64,000 bases of DNA from Actinomadura rupiterrae (GCF_024172125.1 NZ_JAMZEA010000015.1:1-64000); one strand, 5' to 3'; shown: positions 25,233 to 32,921, counted from the stretch's first letter. Made by a program: numbers and translations. The notes: generated from the sequence alone by a model not told the origin.

Positions 25233-25267
25233 GATCCCCCATCATGGCGGGCAGCCCGGGGCGGGGT

Positions 25268-26359
25268 TCAGATGCGGCCCTCGAACAGGGCGCGGACGCC
25301 CGGCTCCGAACGCAGCAGGTTCAGCGCCATCTCGGCGTGGCCCGGCACGTAGCCGTTGCCGATCAGCATCGTCACGTCCGCGGCCAGGCCCTCGGCGCCC
25401 AGCGCCGCCGCCGGGAACGAGGTGGCCATCGAGAAGAACACCACCGTCCCGCCCGCGGCGGTCGCCAGCACCGCGCCGTGCTCGCAGCCCGGCACGTCCA
25501 CGCACACCACCGTCACGTCCACCGGCGCGCCGAGCGCCTCGGCGACCGCGACCGGGTCCCGCGCGTCGGCGCGCACCACGCGGTCCGCCAGCCCGGACGC
25601 CACCAGCCGCCGCTCCTCGTCCTCGGTCGGGACGAGCCCGACCGTCGCGGCCGCCCCCGCGCGTCGGGCCGCAGCCAGCGCCAGCGCCCCGCTCTTGCCC
25701 GCCGCGCCCAGCACCGCCACCGTCGGCGGCACCGGACGCGCGGCCACCACCCGGTGCGTCAGCGCGGGCGCGCCGCACACGTCCATCACCGCCAGCGCCA
25801 GCGGCACCGGCAGGTCGTCCGGCAGCACCGCCGCGATCGACCGCGCGAACAGGATCGCGTGCCCCTGCGCCGGGACCTGCTCGCTCAGCCCGTCCCAGCG
25901 GGCCAGCCCGTCGGTGATCTCCAGCGGGGTCAGCGTCAGCGACACCAGCGTCGCGACCCGGTCGCCCGGCTTCAGGCCCAGCGGCGACTCCGGCCCGACC
26001 TCCTCGACCGTGCCGACCAGCATCCCGCCCGACCCGGTCACCGGGTTGTGCATCTTGCCGCGCTCGCCGACGATCCGCAGCACCTCGGCCCGCACCGCCG
26101 CGCCGTCCCCGCCGTGCGCGGTGTGCAGCTGCCGGTAGGACGCGGCGTCCAGGTTCAGCCGCTCCACCGCGATCCGGACCTCGTCCGGCCCGATCGCCGC
26201 GGCGGCGTCCAGCCGGCGCGCCGCCTGCGGCAGCACCCCCGGCGGGTCCAGCACCCGGTGCAGCCCCACGGCCCTGCCGGCGGCGCCCCCGGACGCCCCG
26301 CCGGCGGGCCCTCCGGCCCCCGCCACCCCGGTCGTCGCACCGGTCCCGGCCTCCCGCAC
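25268..26359 (-). CDS. kdd: L-erythro-3,5-diaminohexanoate dehydrogenase (Kdd)
   Basis: NAD-dependent enzyme that oxidatively deaminates 3,5-diaminohexanoate, the product of KamDE, to 5-amino-3-oxohexanoate. The 363-residue product has the Kdd-type N-terminal domain (GKMHNPVTGSGGMLVG), the segment TLTPLEI, and a nucleotide-binding fold with AVLGAAGKSGALAL (about residue 215). A Gly/Ala-rich stretch of about 30 residues near the N terminus is additional. I chose the GTG at 26359 because AGGAGGT lies upstream; an ATG at 26413 lacks such a site. Divergent from kamA, with a palindrome midway that matches one near kamD. Together with kamA, kamD, kamE and kal it defines the beta-lysine route. Confidence 0.9.
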   Translation of the reverse strand: MREAGTGATTGVAGAGGPAGGASGGAAGRAVGLHRVLDPPGVLPQAARRLDAAAAIGPDEVRIAVERLNLDAASYRQLHTAHGGDGAAVRAEVLRIVGERGKMHNPVTGSGGMLVGTVEEVGPESPLGLKPGDRVATLVSLTLTPLEITDGLARWDGLSEQVPAQGHAILFARSIAAVLPDDLPVPLALAVMDVCGAPALTHRVVAARPVPPTVAVLGAAGKSGALALAAARRAGAAATVGLVPTEDEERRLVASGLADRVVRADARDPVAVAEALGAPVDVTVVCVDVPGCEHGAVLATAAGGTVVFFSMATSFPAAALGAEGLAADVTMLIGNGYVPGHAEMALNLLRSEPGVRALFEGRI

Positions 26360-26420
26360 GCGCCACCTCCTACCCGTCCCCGGATGAGTCCCGCAAGATA
26401 TCCGGGGTATCACTAGTTCA

Positions 26421-26440
26421 TAAGGAAGTCTTCCCGTACG
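26421..26440. promoter_or_regulatory. Candidate operator of the lysine loci (copy 2)
   Basis: TAAGGAAGTCTTCCCGTACG lies midway between kdd and kamA, about 60 bp from each start. On the minus strand it reads CGTACGGGAAGACTTCCTTA and aligns with the element at 19557-19577 as C(A/G)TAC(C/G)GGAAGA(T)CTTCC(G/T)TA. The surrounding sequence is AT-rich compared with the window, as expected for a control region. Confidence 0.6.
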
Positions 26441-26500
26441 GCTTCACATATACAAGACTTTTAGCGATCACATCGCCATCGCGAGGAGAGAGGGTCAACG

Positions 26501-27907
26501 ATGACCACCGCCCTGCGTCCCGACACCGCCGGCAACGCACCCGCCGGAACCGCCGGCCAGCCCTACGCCTACAAGCGCCGGCCGCTGGCGGAACCCGACT
26601 GGCGGCGGCTGCCCGGATGGCGCGACGTCACCACCGCCGAATGGGAGTCGGCCCAGTGGCAGCGCAGCCACTGCGTCAAGAACGTCCGCCAGCTCCGCGC
26701 CGTCATGGGCGACCTGCTCGCCGAGGACTTCTACACCGACCTCGAACGCGACCAGCGCGAACGCGCCACCATGTCCATGCTGCTCCCGCCGCAGATGCTC
26801 AACACCATGGACACCTCCTCCACCGAGGCGTTCTACGCCGACCCGGTGCGCCGCTACATGCTCCCGGTCTTCTCCGACCGCCGCACCGACTGGCCGTCCC
26901 ACCCCTACGCCACCCGCGACTCCCTCCACGAGGCCGAGATGTGGGCCGTCGAGGGACTCACCCACCGCTACCCCACCAAGGTCCTCGCCGAACTGCTGTC
27001 CACCTGCCCGCAGTACTGCGGCCACTGCACCCGCATGGACCTGGTCGGCAACTCCACCCCCGTCGTCGACAAGCACCGCTTCACCATCAAGCCCCCGGAC
27101 CGGCACGCCGCCATGCTCGACTACCTGCGCGCCACCCCCGGCGTCCGGGACGTCGTCGTGTCCGGCGGCGACGTCGCCAACCTCCCCTGGCCGCGCCTGG
27201 AGTCCTTCGTCGACGCCCTGCTGGACATCGACAACATCCGCGACATCCGGCTCGCCAGCAAAGCCCTCATGGGACTGCCCCAGCACTGGCTCCAGGACGA
27301 GGTCCGCGCCGGCATGGAACGCCTCGCCGGCAAGGCCAACAAGCGCGGCGTGCAGATCGCCATCCACACCCACGTCAACGCCGCCCGCTCGGTCACCCCG
27401 CTGGTCGCCCGCGCCGCCCGCGCCATGCTCGACACCGGCGTCCGCGACGTCCGCAACCAGGGCGTCCTGCTCGCCGGCGTCAACGACACCCCCGAAGCGC
27501 TGCTCGACCTGTCGTTCGCCCTGCTCGACGAGGCCGGGATCATGCCCTACTACCTGTACATGTGCGACATGATCCCCGGCTCGGAGCACTGGCGGCTGTC
27601 GGTCCGCCAGGCTCAGGACCTGCAGCACGCCATCATGGGCTACCTGCCCGGCTTCGCCACCCCGCGCATCGTCTGCGACGTCCCCTACGTCGGCAAGCGC
27701 TGGGTCCACCAGCTCGCCGAGTACGACACCGAGCGCGGCATCTCCTACTGGACCAAGAACTACCGCACCGGCATCGAACTCGCCGACCCCGAGGCCCTCA
27801 ACCGCCGCTACGAGTACTACGACCCGATCCACACCCTCCCCGAGGCCGGCCAGGCCTGGTGGCGCAACCTGCCCGAGCCGAACGACGCGCCCCAGCCGCA
27901 GGCCTGA
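26501..27907 (+). CDS. kamA: Lysine 2,3-aminomutase (KamA), radical SAM
   Basis: Radical SAM, PLP-dependent enzyme of 468 residues that converts L-lysine to L-beta-lysine, the first step of the route. The iron-sulfur motif CX3CX2C is C169-PQY-C173-GH-C176. A Gly-Gly segment follows at VVVSGGDVANLPW, the substrate-site region YYLYMCDMIPGSEHWR is near residue 350, and a candidate PLP lysine lies in CDVPYVGKRWVHQ near 405. The first 25 residues are a short extra tail. The start has GAGGAGAGAGGG upstream. Divergent from kdd. A strong terminator follows. The alternative, a glutamate 2,3-aminomutase, is less likely because the downstream beta-lysine enzymes are present. Confidence 0.9.
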   Translation: MTTALRPDTAGNAPAGTAGQPYAYKRRPLAEPDWRRLPGWRDVTTAEWESAQWQRSHCVKNVRQLRAVMGDLLAEDFYTDLERDQRERATMSMLLPPQMLNTMDTSSTEAFYADPVRRYMLPVFSDRRTDWPSHPYATRDSLHEAEMWAVEGLTHRYPTKVLAELLSTCPQYCGHCTRMDLVGNSTPVVDKHRFTIKPPDRHAAMLDYLRATPGVRDVVVSGGDVANLPWPRLESFVDALLDIDNIRDIRLASKALMGLPQHWLQDEVRAGMERLAGKANKRGVQIAIHTHVNAARSVTPLVARAARAMLDTGVRDVRNQGVLLAGVNDTPEALLDLSFALLDEAGIMPYYLYMCDMIPGSEHWRLSVRQAQDLQHAIMGYLPGFATPRIVCDVPYVGKRWVHQLAEYDTERGISYWTKNYRTGIELADPEALNRRYEYYDPIHTLPEAGQAWWRNLPEPNDAPQPQA

Positions 27908-27917
27908 CCCCCGAACC

Positions 27918-27955
27918 CCGGTCGTCCGCCCTTACGGGGGCGGGCGGACGACCGG
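27918..27955. terminator. Strong terminator after kamA
   Basis: A 14-bp perfect stem (27918-27931 with 27942-27955, arm CCGGTCGTCCGCCC) and a 10-base loop, starting 11 bases after the kamA stop. The convergent gene ends at 28008, so it may serve both strands. Confidence 0.8.
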
Positions 27956-28007
27956 ACCCCTTCGCCGGCGACTGCGCCCGCCGCGCCCAGTCGTGGCCGT
28001 CGGGTGG

Positions 28008-28457
28008 TCAGCCCTCGGGGTCCGGCTCGACCAGGAACACCGGATGCCGGTCCGCCTCGGCCGCGAACGCCGCCGCGCCGTCGCCGGGCACCGCCGCGAA
28101 CGCGTCCCGTACGAACGGCACCACACCGAACCGCCGCCGGTACGCCAGCAGCACCCCCGCCTTGCGCCCGCCGTCCACCTCCACCAGCCGGACGCGCCGC
28201 ACCCGCCGACCCCGGACGATCTCCGCACGGCCGTCCGCCCGGACGTTGCGCACCCACTGCGTGTCCCCGAAGGGCGACACCAGCCACTCCCGGCCGTCCA
28301 GCCGCAGCAGCGCCACCGGCGCCGTCCGCGGCAGGCCACTGCGACGCCCCCGCGTCCGCAGCAACCGCAACGGCCCCATCGGCAGGCCCAGCGCCAGCAT
28401 CCGCTGCGGAAACCGGCTCATCCGTACCAACCGCGACGGCAACCGCACCTCACCCAT
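28008..28457 (-). CDS. F420-type nitroreductase family protein (Ddn-like)
   Basis: Predicted deazaflavin (F420)-dependent oxidoreductase of 149 residues from the nitroreductase/DUF385 family. The typical core is present: LLRTRGRRSGLPRTAPVALL at about residues 32-51, then WLVSPFGDTQWVRNVRADGRAEI, the loop that binds the deazaflavin. Related proteins reduce quinones and nitroimidazole drugs. The ATG at 28457 overlaps the stop of the upstream gene (TGATG) and has GAGGAG upstream. The pair faces a TetR gene over a region with two similar dyads, suggesting repression by that regulator. The substrate is unknown. Confidence 0.88.
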   Translation of the reverse strand: MGEVRLPSRLVRMSRFPQRMLALGLPMGPLRLLRTRGRRSGLPRTAPVALLRLDGREWLVSPFGDTQWVRNVRADGRAEIVRGRRVRRVRLVEVDGGRKAGVLLAYRRRFGVVPFVRDAFAAVPGDGAAAFAAEADRHPVFLVEPDPEG

Positions 28458-28705
28458 CACCGCTCCTCGCACCCCGCTACTCCCCCGAGCCCGCGCCTGC
28501 CCCCGACGAGGCCTTCGGGAACGGCGACACCGCAGTGGTGCACGCCGAGCAGCGGCAGCGTGCGACCGCGCGCAGGCCCGATGCCGAGGAAGTCCTCGGC
28601 GAGCAGCTCGCCGCAGGCGTCCACGTCGCCCCGCAGCTCGACCTCGGCCCAGCGCCGGACCAGGTCGAGGATCTCCTGCCGGTTCTCGTCCCCCTGGCGG
28701 CCCAT
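28457..28705 (-). CDS. Truncated NTF2/SnoaL-like protein
   Basis: An 82-residue reading frame. Its first half (NRQEILDLVRRWAEVELRGD, then ELLAEDFLGIGP) is the start of an NTF2-like domain of the DUF4440/SnoaL type, normally about 125 residues. The rest, from ARGRTLPLL on, does not continue the fold and is low in family-like residues. This looks like a 3' truncation or a frameshift, but the stop overlaps the start of the next gene as TGATG, so the frame may still be translated and needed for coupling. The ATG at 28705 has GGAAGGA upstream. Confidence 0.55.
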   Translation of the reverse strand: MGRQGDENRQEILDLVRRWAEVELRGDVDACGELLAEDFLGIGPARGRTLPLLGVHHCGVAVPEGLVGGRRGLGGVAGCEER

Positions 28706-28725
28706 GTCGTCACGTCCTTCCATAG

Positions 28726-28800
28726 CCGGAGAATCTTTCTCCACTTCACCCTGCCACGCACCCCGGCGACCCGCAAGGGAACCGGGGAGATTTTCCCCGC
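28726..28800. promoter_or_regulatory. Two similar dyads between divergent TetR and oxidoreductase genes
   Basis: CCGGAGAATCTTTCTCCAC (28726-28744) and CCGGGGAGATTTTCCCCGC (28782-28800) agree at 14 of 19 positions, and each is an inverted repeat with a 5-base centre. They flank the promoter region of both units. Likely operators of the TetR protein encoded at 28872; binding is inferred. Confidence 0.6.
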
Positions 28801-28871
28801 TTAGGTGCTAGAGTGCCGACCGGACCGGACGACGGAAGGGCCGGCCGAAGAGCCGGAAGGGGACGCCGCCC

Positions 28872-29471
28872 ATGCGCGCCGACGCACGACGCAACCTGGA
28901 ACGGATCCTGCTCGCCGCGCGCGAACTGGTCATCGAGCGCGGCCCCGCCGTCCCACTGGACGACATCGCCCGCAAGGCAGGCGTCGGCAGCGGCACCCTG
29001 TACCGCCGCTTCCCCGACCGCGCCACCCTCCTGCACGCGGTCGCCGCCGACGCCCTGACCCGCACCGTCCACGCCGCGCGCACGGCCACCGACCAGGAGA
29101 GCGACCCCTTCGAGGCGCTCGCCCGCTACATGCGCGAAGCGCTCGACCAGCGCGTCTCGGCCGTCCTGCCCGCCCTGCTCGGCACGGTCGACCTCGAAAA
29201 TGACCCCGACCTCGCCCCTCTCCGCGAGGAGGCCGTCCGCCTGCTCCAGGACCTGATCGACCGCGCCCACGCGGCGGGCACGCTCCCCCCGGACGTCACT
29301 TTCGACGACATCGGCATGATGCTCGTCCGGTTCGCCCGCCCCCTCCCCGGCCCGATGCCGGACGAGACCAAGCATGAGCTGGCGCGACGGCATTTGGAGC
29401 TGTTCGTGCGGGGACTTCGGATGCCGGTGGACGGCGACACCACCGACGGCCTTTACAAAGTAGATCAATAG
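28872..29471 (+). CDS. TetR/AcrR family transcriptional regulator
   Basis: Repressor-type protein of 199 residues with the helix-turn-helix at about residues 25-50 (AVPLDDIARKAGVGSGTLYRRFPDR) and a C-terminal domain like SBDT-type TetR regulators (DLAPLREEAVRLLQDLIDRA). The ATG at 28872 has GGAAGGGGA upstream. Divergent from the NTF2-like/Ddn-like pair. The last codons, for LYKVDQ, contain the 18-bp sequence that recurs at 31343. The ligand is unknown. Confidence 0.9.
   Translation: MRADARRNLERILLAARELVIERGPAVPLDDIARKAGVGSGTLYRRFPDRATLLHAVAADALTRTVHAARTATDQESDPFEALARYMREALDQRVSAVLPALLGTVDLENDPDLAPLREEAVRLLQDLIDRAHAAGTLPPDVTFDDIGMMLVRFARPLPGPMPDETKHELARRHLELFVRGLRMPVDGDTTDGLYKVDQ
29449..29466. 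repeat. 18-bp dispersed repeat, copy 1
   Basis: GCCTTTACAAAGTAGATC at the 3' end of the TetR gene, identical to 31343-31360. It contains the partial dyad TTTAC-AAA-GTAGA and is AT-rich against a very GC-rich background. Confidence 0.8.
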
Positions 29472-29501
29472 CTGCGGCCGCCGTTGTGGCAGCATCGACG
29501 C

Positions 29502-30569
29502 ATGCAGTCGCAGCGCCACGTCGCCCTCCACTTCTCGCAGGCGAGCCGCGAGGCCGCCACGCACACCAACCTGTCGGCCGTCCGCCGCGACGGCCCCTGC
29601 CTGTGGGTCGCCGGCGACGAGACCGCGACGGTCGAGCGCCTCACCGCCTCCCCCGGCGACGACGGCCGGATCGCCGAGTACGGCGCCCAGCGCTCGGTGC
29701 GCCTCGCCGACCTGGTGGACCTGCCCGCCGGACCGGACGAGGAGGCCGACATCGAGGGCCTCGCCCGCGCGGACGGCTGGCTGTGGGCGATCGGCTCGCA
29801 CAGCCTCAAGCGCAAGAAGCCCAAGCCCGGCCAGTCCCCCGACAAGGCGCTCAAGCGGCTGGCGACCGTCGTCCGCGAGGAGAACCGCTACATCCTCGCG
29901 CGGCTGCCCGTGGTGACCGGCGCGGACGGCCTGCCCGAGGTCGTCGCGAAGGACGGCGAGCGCACCGCGGCCGTCCTCGGCGGACGCGGCGACTCCCTCG
30001 CCGACCTGCTCGCCGCCGACCCGCACCTCGCGCCGTTCCTGACCATCCCCAGCAAGGACAACGGCCTGGACATCGAGGGCATCGCCGTCGTGGACGACCG
30101 CGTCCTCGTCGGGCTGCGCGGCCCGGTGCTGCGCGGCTGGGCCGTCCTGGTCGAGATCTCCCCCGAGCCGCACCCGCGCGACCCGCGCCGGCTGCGCGCC
30201 CGCGCCCTGGACGGCGGCGACGGCCCGCGCTACCGCACCCACTTCCTGGACCTCGGCGGGCTCGGCATCCGGGACCTGTGCCCGCACGGCGACGACCTGC
30301 TGATCCTCACCGGCCCCAGCATGGACCTGGACGGCCCGGTCCGGCTCGTCCGCTGGCCCGGCGCCCGGCACGGCCGCCCGTCCGGGCTGGTGACCGCCGA
30401 CGAGCTGCACCCGCTCGGCGACCTGCCCTACGGCGACGGCGACGACCACGCCGAAGGCATCGCCGTCCTGTCGGACACCGAGCTGCTGGTCGTCTACGAC
30501 AGCCCGTCCCCCGAGCGCCTCACCCCCGACGGCGCCGTCCTAGCCGACGTCGTCCCCCTCCCCTCCTGA
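29502..30569 (+). CDS. DUF3616 domain protein
   Basis: Protein of 355 residues matching DUF3616, whose function is unknown. Repeated blade-like segments such as NLSAVRRDGPCLWVAGDE, EADIEGLARADGWLWAIGSHS, KDNGLDIEGIAVVDDRVLVGLRGPV and DHAEGIAVLSDTELLVVYD suggest a beta-propeller with recurring IEG motifs. There is no signal peptide, so it is probably cytoplasmic. I used the ATG at 29502; an in-frame GTG at 29484 is possible and neither has a strong ribosome site. It follows the TetR gene by 30 bases, so co-transcription is possible. Confidence 0.8.
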   Translation: MQSQRHVALHFSQASREAATHTNLSAVRRDGPCLWVAGDETATVERLTASPGDDGRIAEYGAQRSVRLADLVDLPAGPDEEADIEGLARADGWLWAIGSHSLKRKKPKPGQSPDKALKRLATVVREENRYILARLPVVTGADGLPEVVAKDGERTAAVLGGRGDSLADLLAADPHLAPFLTIPSKDNGLDIEGIAVVDDRVLVGLRGPVLRGWAVLVEISPEPHPRDPRRLRARALDGGDGPRYRTHFLDLGGLGIRDLCPHGDDLLILTGPSMDLDGPVRLVRWPGARHGRPSGLVTADELHPLGDLPYGDGDDHAEGIAVLSDTELLVVYDSPSPERLTPDGAVLADVVPLPS

Positions 30570-30814
30570 AACACCCCCAACTCCCTCCCCCGAAGCCGAC
30601 CCAGCCTGCAAGTGAACCGGGGACGCTGCCGTCGGGTTCGTCCCGCGCCTCGCCACATCCCGCCAGATCCCGCCGGGCGCGGTCTCTGCGCAGGTCATCG
30701 GGTGTGCCGTCCCAGTGGTTCCCGCGTTTGCCCGAGGCTCTGGCCCCGGTCGCGGTCGGGGTTCCAAGCTCTGTCCCAGCGGCGCGTCCGCGTCGCCGAA
30801 CAGGAGGACACGGC

Positions 30815-31273
30815 ATGCGCAAAGTCTGGAAGGCCGGAACCGTGGGGCTGGCGGGCACGGCAGCCGCGCTCACGCTGGGCGCGGCGCCCGCCCCGGCCCA
30901 CGCGGCCACCCGCGCGGCGGTCCCGGCCGTGAAGGCCGCTCCGTCGCCGACCGTCCACGCCCAGGGCCGCTGGCACACCTGGCCCGGCGGGCACGACTCC
31001 CACTCCCCGATCAAGAACTGGAAGACCCGCAGCTACTACCGGTACCGGGGCGTCCGGGTCATCCAGGTCAACGCCCGTTGCTGGGGCAACGACTCGACGA
31101 TGCACGTCTTCCTCATGTACGGCAGGAACAAGGTCGCCAAGAGCGGCCGGTGGGCCTGCGACGGCCGGTACCGCACCGTCCGCATCCACAACGCCGGCGC
31201 CTCGCACTACCACGCCTACTTCGCACTCGACCGCAAGCACACCATCGAATACTGGATGCAGTACTACCAGTAG
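30815..31273 (+). CDS. Small secreted protein, basic and aromatic-rich
   Basis: I do not recognise a family. The 152-residue product has a signal peptide of about 30 residues (VGLAGTAAALTLGAAPAPAHA) with an AHA cleavage site, a Pro/Ala-rich link, and a compact domain from about residue 50 rich in Trp, Tyr, His and Arg. Two Cys residues (in NARCWGND and RWACDGR) could form one disulfide. The ATG is preceded by AGGAGGACA, a strong ribosome site, and a long hairpin terminator follows, so this is a real single-gene unit. Carbohydrate or wall binding is only a guess from the aromatic content. Confidence 0.75.
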   Translation: MRKVWKAGTVGLAGTAAALTLGAAPAPAHAATRAAVPAVKAAPSPTVHAQGRWHTWPGGHDSHSPIKNWKTRSYYRYRGVRVIQVNARCWGNDSTMHVFLMYGRNKVAKSGRWACDGRYRTVRIHNAGASHYHAYFALDRKHTIEYWMQYYQ

Positions 31274-31292
31274 ACCCGTCCCAGCCACTGCT

Positions 31293-31342
31293 TGAGGGCC
31301 TTGGGACCTGCCGGTGCAACCGGTCAGGTCCCAAGGCCCTCA
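31293..31342 (+). terminator. Long hairpin terminator
   Basis: An 18-bp perfect stem (31293-31310 with 31325-31342, arm TGAGGGCCTTGGGACCTG), with CCGGT/ACCGG able to extend it inside the loop. It starts 20 bases after the secreted-protein stop and is followed by the second copy of the 18-bp repeat. Confidence 0.85.
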
Positions 31343-31360
31343 GCCTTTACAAAGTAGATC
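31343..31360. repeat. 18-bp dispersed repeat, copy 2
   Basis: GCCTTTACAAAGTAGATC, identical to 29449-29466, placed directly after the hairpin terminator and about 150 bp upstream of the GH8 gene. The two copies bracket the DUF3616 and secreted-protein genes. Confidence 0.8.
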
Positions 31361-31436
31361 TCTTTCCGGGGCCGTGATCTCGCGGGTGTTGGGCGAGGTG
31401 AGAGTGGGGGTGTGGGGACGGTGTGTGAATTGGGTC

Positions 31437-31491
31437 TTGACGGACCGTGACGGCGGTGATTGCCTGCCAGGCGTTAGGAAACCTTCCTAAC
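31437..31491 (+). promoter_or_regulatory. Promoter and CsnR-type box of the GH8 gene
   Basis: TTGACG at 31437-31442 is a candidate -35. The palindrome GTTAGGAAACCTTCCTAAC at 31473-31491 has perfect 8-base arms and matches the box in front of csnR (37718-37736). ROK regulators of the CsnR type are known to bind AGGAAA-TTTCCT palindromes at chitosanase genes, so the GH8 gene is probably repressed by the csnR product. Confidence 0.75.
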
Positions 31492-31513
31492 TTTCCGGTG
31501 TGGCGAGCGAGAG

Positions 31514-32815
31514 GTGACGCGCGTGCTTCGGCGAATCGGACACGGAAGCGGAGTGGGACGCGGAGCGGTTACGGGAGCGGCGGTCTGCGCGGCGGTCGCG
31601 GGGCTGGCGGGATGCGGCGGGCAGGCGTCCGCCGCTCGTCCGGTCTCGGCGAACGAGCAGGGCGGTGCCGCGCGGCCGTTCGGGGCGCACGCCTTCAGGT
31701 ACGCCGCCGGGACGATCCGTCCGAGCGGATCGCAGGCGGCGATCGACAAGGCCGTGGTCGCGGTCTACCAGAAGTGGAAGAAGAGCTTCCTGCAGAGCAA
31801 GTGCGGCAACGGCTGGTACCAGGTGTACTCCCCCGACGCCGACCACCCCTACGTCGCCGAGGCGCAGGGCTACGGCATGGTGGTCACCGCGCTGATGGCC
31901 GGCGCGGACACCGACGCCAGGAAGATCTTCGACGGGCTCGTGAAGTACATGCTGGCGCACCCGTCGGTGAACAACCGCGACCTGCTGGCCGCCGAGCAGA
32001 ACGCCGGCTGCAAGAGCGTGGACGGCTCCGACTCGGCGACCGACGGCGACATGGACGTCGCCTACGGCCTGCTGCTCGCCGACAAGCAGTGGGGCAGCTC
32101 GGGCACCTACGACTACAAGCAGCTCGCCGTGAAGCACATCAACGCCATCAAGAAGAGCGAGACCAACCCGACCTCGCACCTGCTGCTGCTCGGCGACTGG
32201 AGCGACTCGGGCGAATCGCACTACTGGATGAGCCGGTCGTCGGACTGGATGGTCGACCACTTCCGGGCCTTCCGGAAGGCGACCGGCGACGCGTCCTGGG
32301 ACACGATCCGGTCCGCCCACCAGAAGGTCATCACCGACCTGCAGGACAAGTACGCCAGCAAGACCGGACTGCTGCCCGACTTCGTCGTCAACACCAAGAC
32401 CGCGGCCAAGCCCGCCAGCGGGCAGGTGCTGGAGGACCCGCACGACGGCGACTACAACTGGAACGCCTGCCGCGACCCGTGGCGCATCGGCACCGACGCG
32501 CTGACCAGCGGGGACGCCGCGTCCCTGGCGTCGGCGCGGAAGCTGAACACCTGGATCAAGTCCGCGACCGGCGGCGACCCCGGCAAGATCTACACCGGCT
32601 ACAAGCTGTCCGGGACGCCGTTCGACAAGGGCAGCGACATGGCGTTCACCGCGCCGTTCGCGGTCACCGCGGCCACCGACCCCGGCTCGAAGGCCTGGCT
32701 GGACGCGCTGTGGGGCGAGCTCACCGCGACGCCGGTCGACCCGAAGCTGTACTACGGCGCGAGCGTGCAGCTCCAGTCGATGATCGTGGTCTCCGGCAAC
32801 TACTGGACGCCCTGA
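31514..32815 (+). CDS. GH8 family glycosidase lipoprotein, likely chitosanase
   Basis: Exported endo-acting glycosidase of 433 residues. A lipoprotein signal with lipobox LAGC (Cys34) is followed by the GH8 catalytic domain from about residue 75. Family signatures are AEAQGYGMVV, with Glu116 at the general-acid position, and SATDGDMDVAYGLLLA at 174-189. GH8 includes cellulases, lichenases, xylanases and chitosanases. Chitosanase is inferred from the CsnR-type box upstream and the csn transport operon 6 kb away. The GTG at 31514 was used; the GTG at 31523 has a better-spaced AGAGGTG site. Membrane anchoring would keep the oligosaccharides close to the importer. Confidence 0.85.
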   Translation: MTRVLRRIGHGSGVGRGAVTGAAVCAAVAGLAGCGGQASAARPVSANEQGGAARPFGAHAFRYAAGTIRPSGSQAAIDKAVVAVYQKWKKSFLQSKCGNGWYQVYSPDADHPYVAEAQGYGMVVTALMAGADTDARKIFDGLVKYMLAHPSVNNRDLLAAEQNAGCKSVDGSDSATDGDMDVAYGLLLADKQWGSSGTYDYKQLAVKHINAIKKSETNPTSHLLLLGDWSDSGESHYWMSRSSDWMVDHFRAFRKATGDASWDTIRSAHQKVITDLQDKYASKTGLLPDFVVNTKTAAKPASGQVLEDPHDGDYNWNACRDPWRIGTDALTSGDAASLASARKLNTWIKSATGGDPGKIYTGYKLSGTPFDKGSDMAFTAPFAVTAATDPGSKAWLDALWGELTATPVDPKLYYGASVQLQSMIVVSGNYWTP

Positions 32816-32852
32816 CCGCCGCCCCGGACCCGGACCCGGACCCGGACCACAA

Positions 32853-32862
32853 TAAGCGCTTA
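32853..32862. promoter_or_regulatory. TAAGCGCTTA palindrome upstream of acyl-CoA dehydrogenase
   Basis: A 10-bp perfect palindrome in an AT-rich island 60 bp before the dehydrogenase start, preceded by four CGGACC-type hexamer repeats (about 32826-32848). Similar palindromes are bound by TetR regulators of lipid catabolism; the regulator here is not in the window. Confidence 0.45.
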
Positions 32863-32921
32863 CTTTTCCCGTCTGCCAGGATGGGCAGGGACGAACCGGT
32901 CCGACGAAGGCGGGACGAAGC

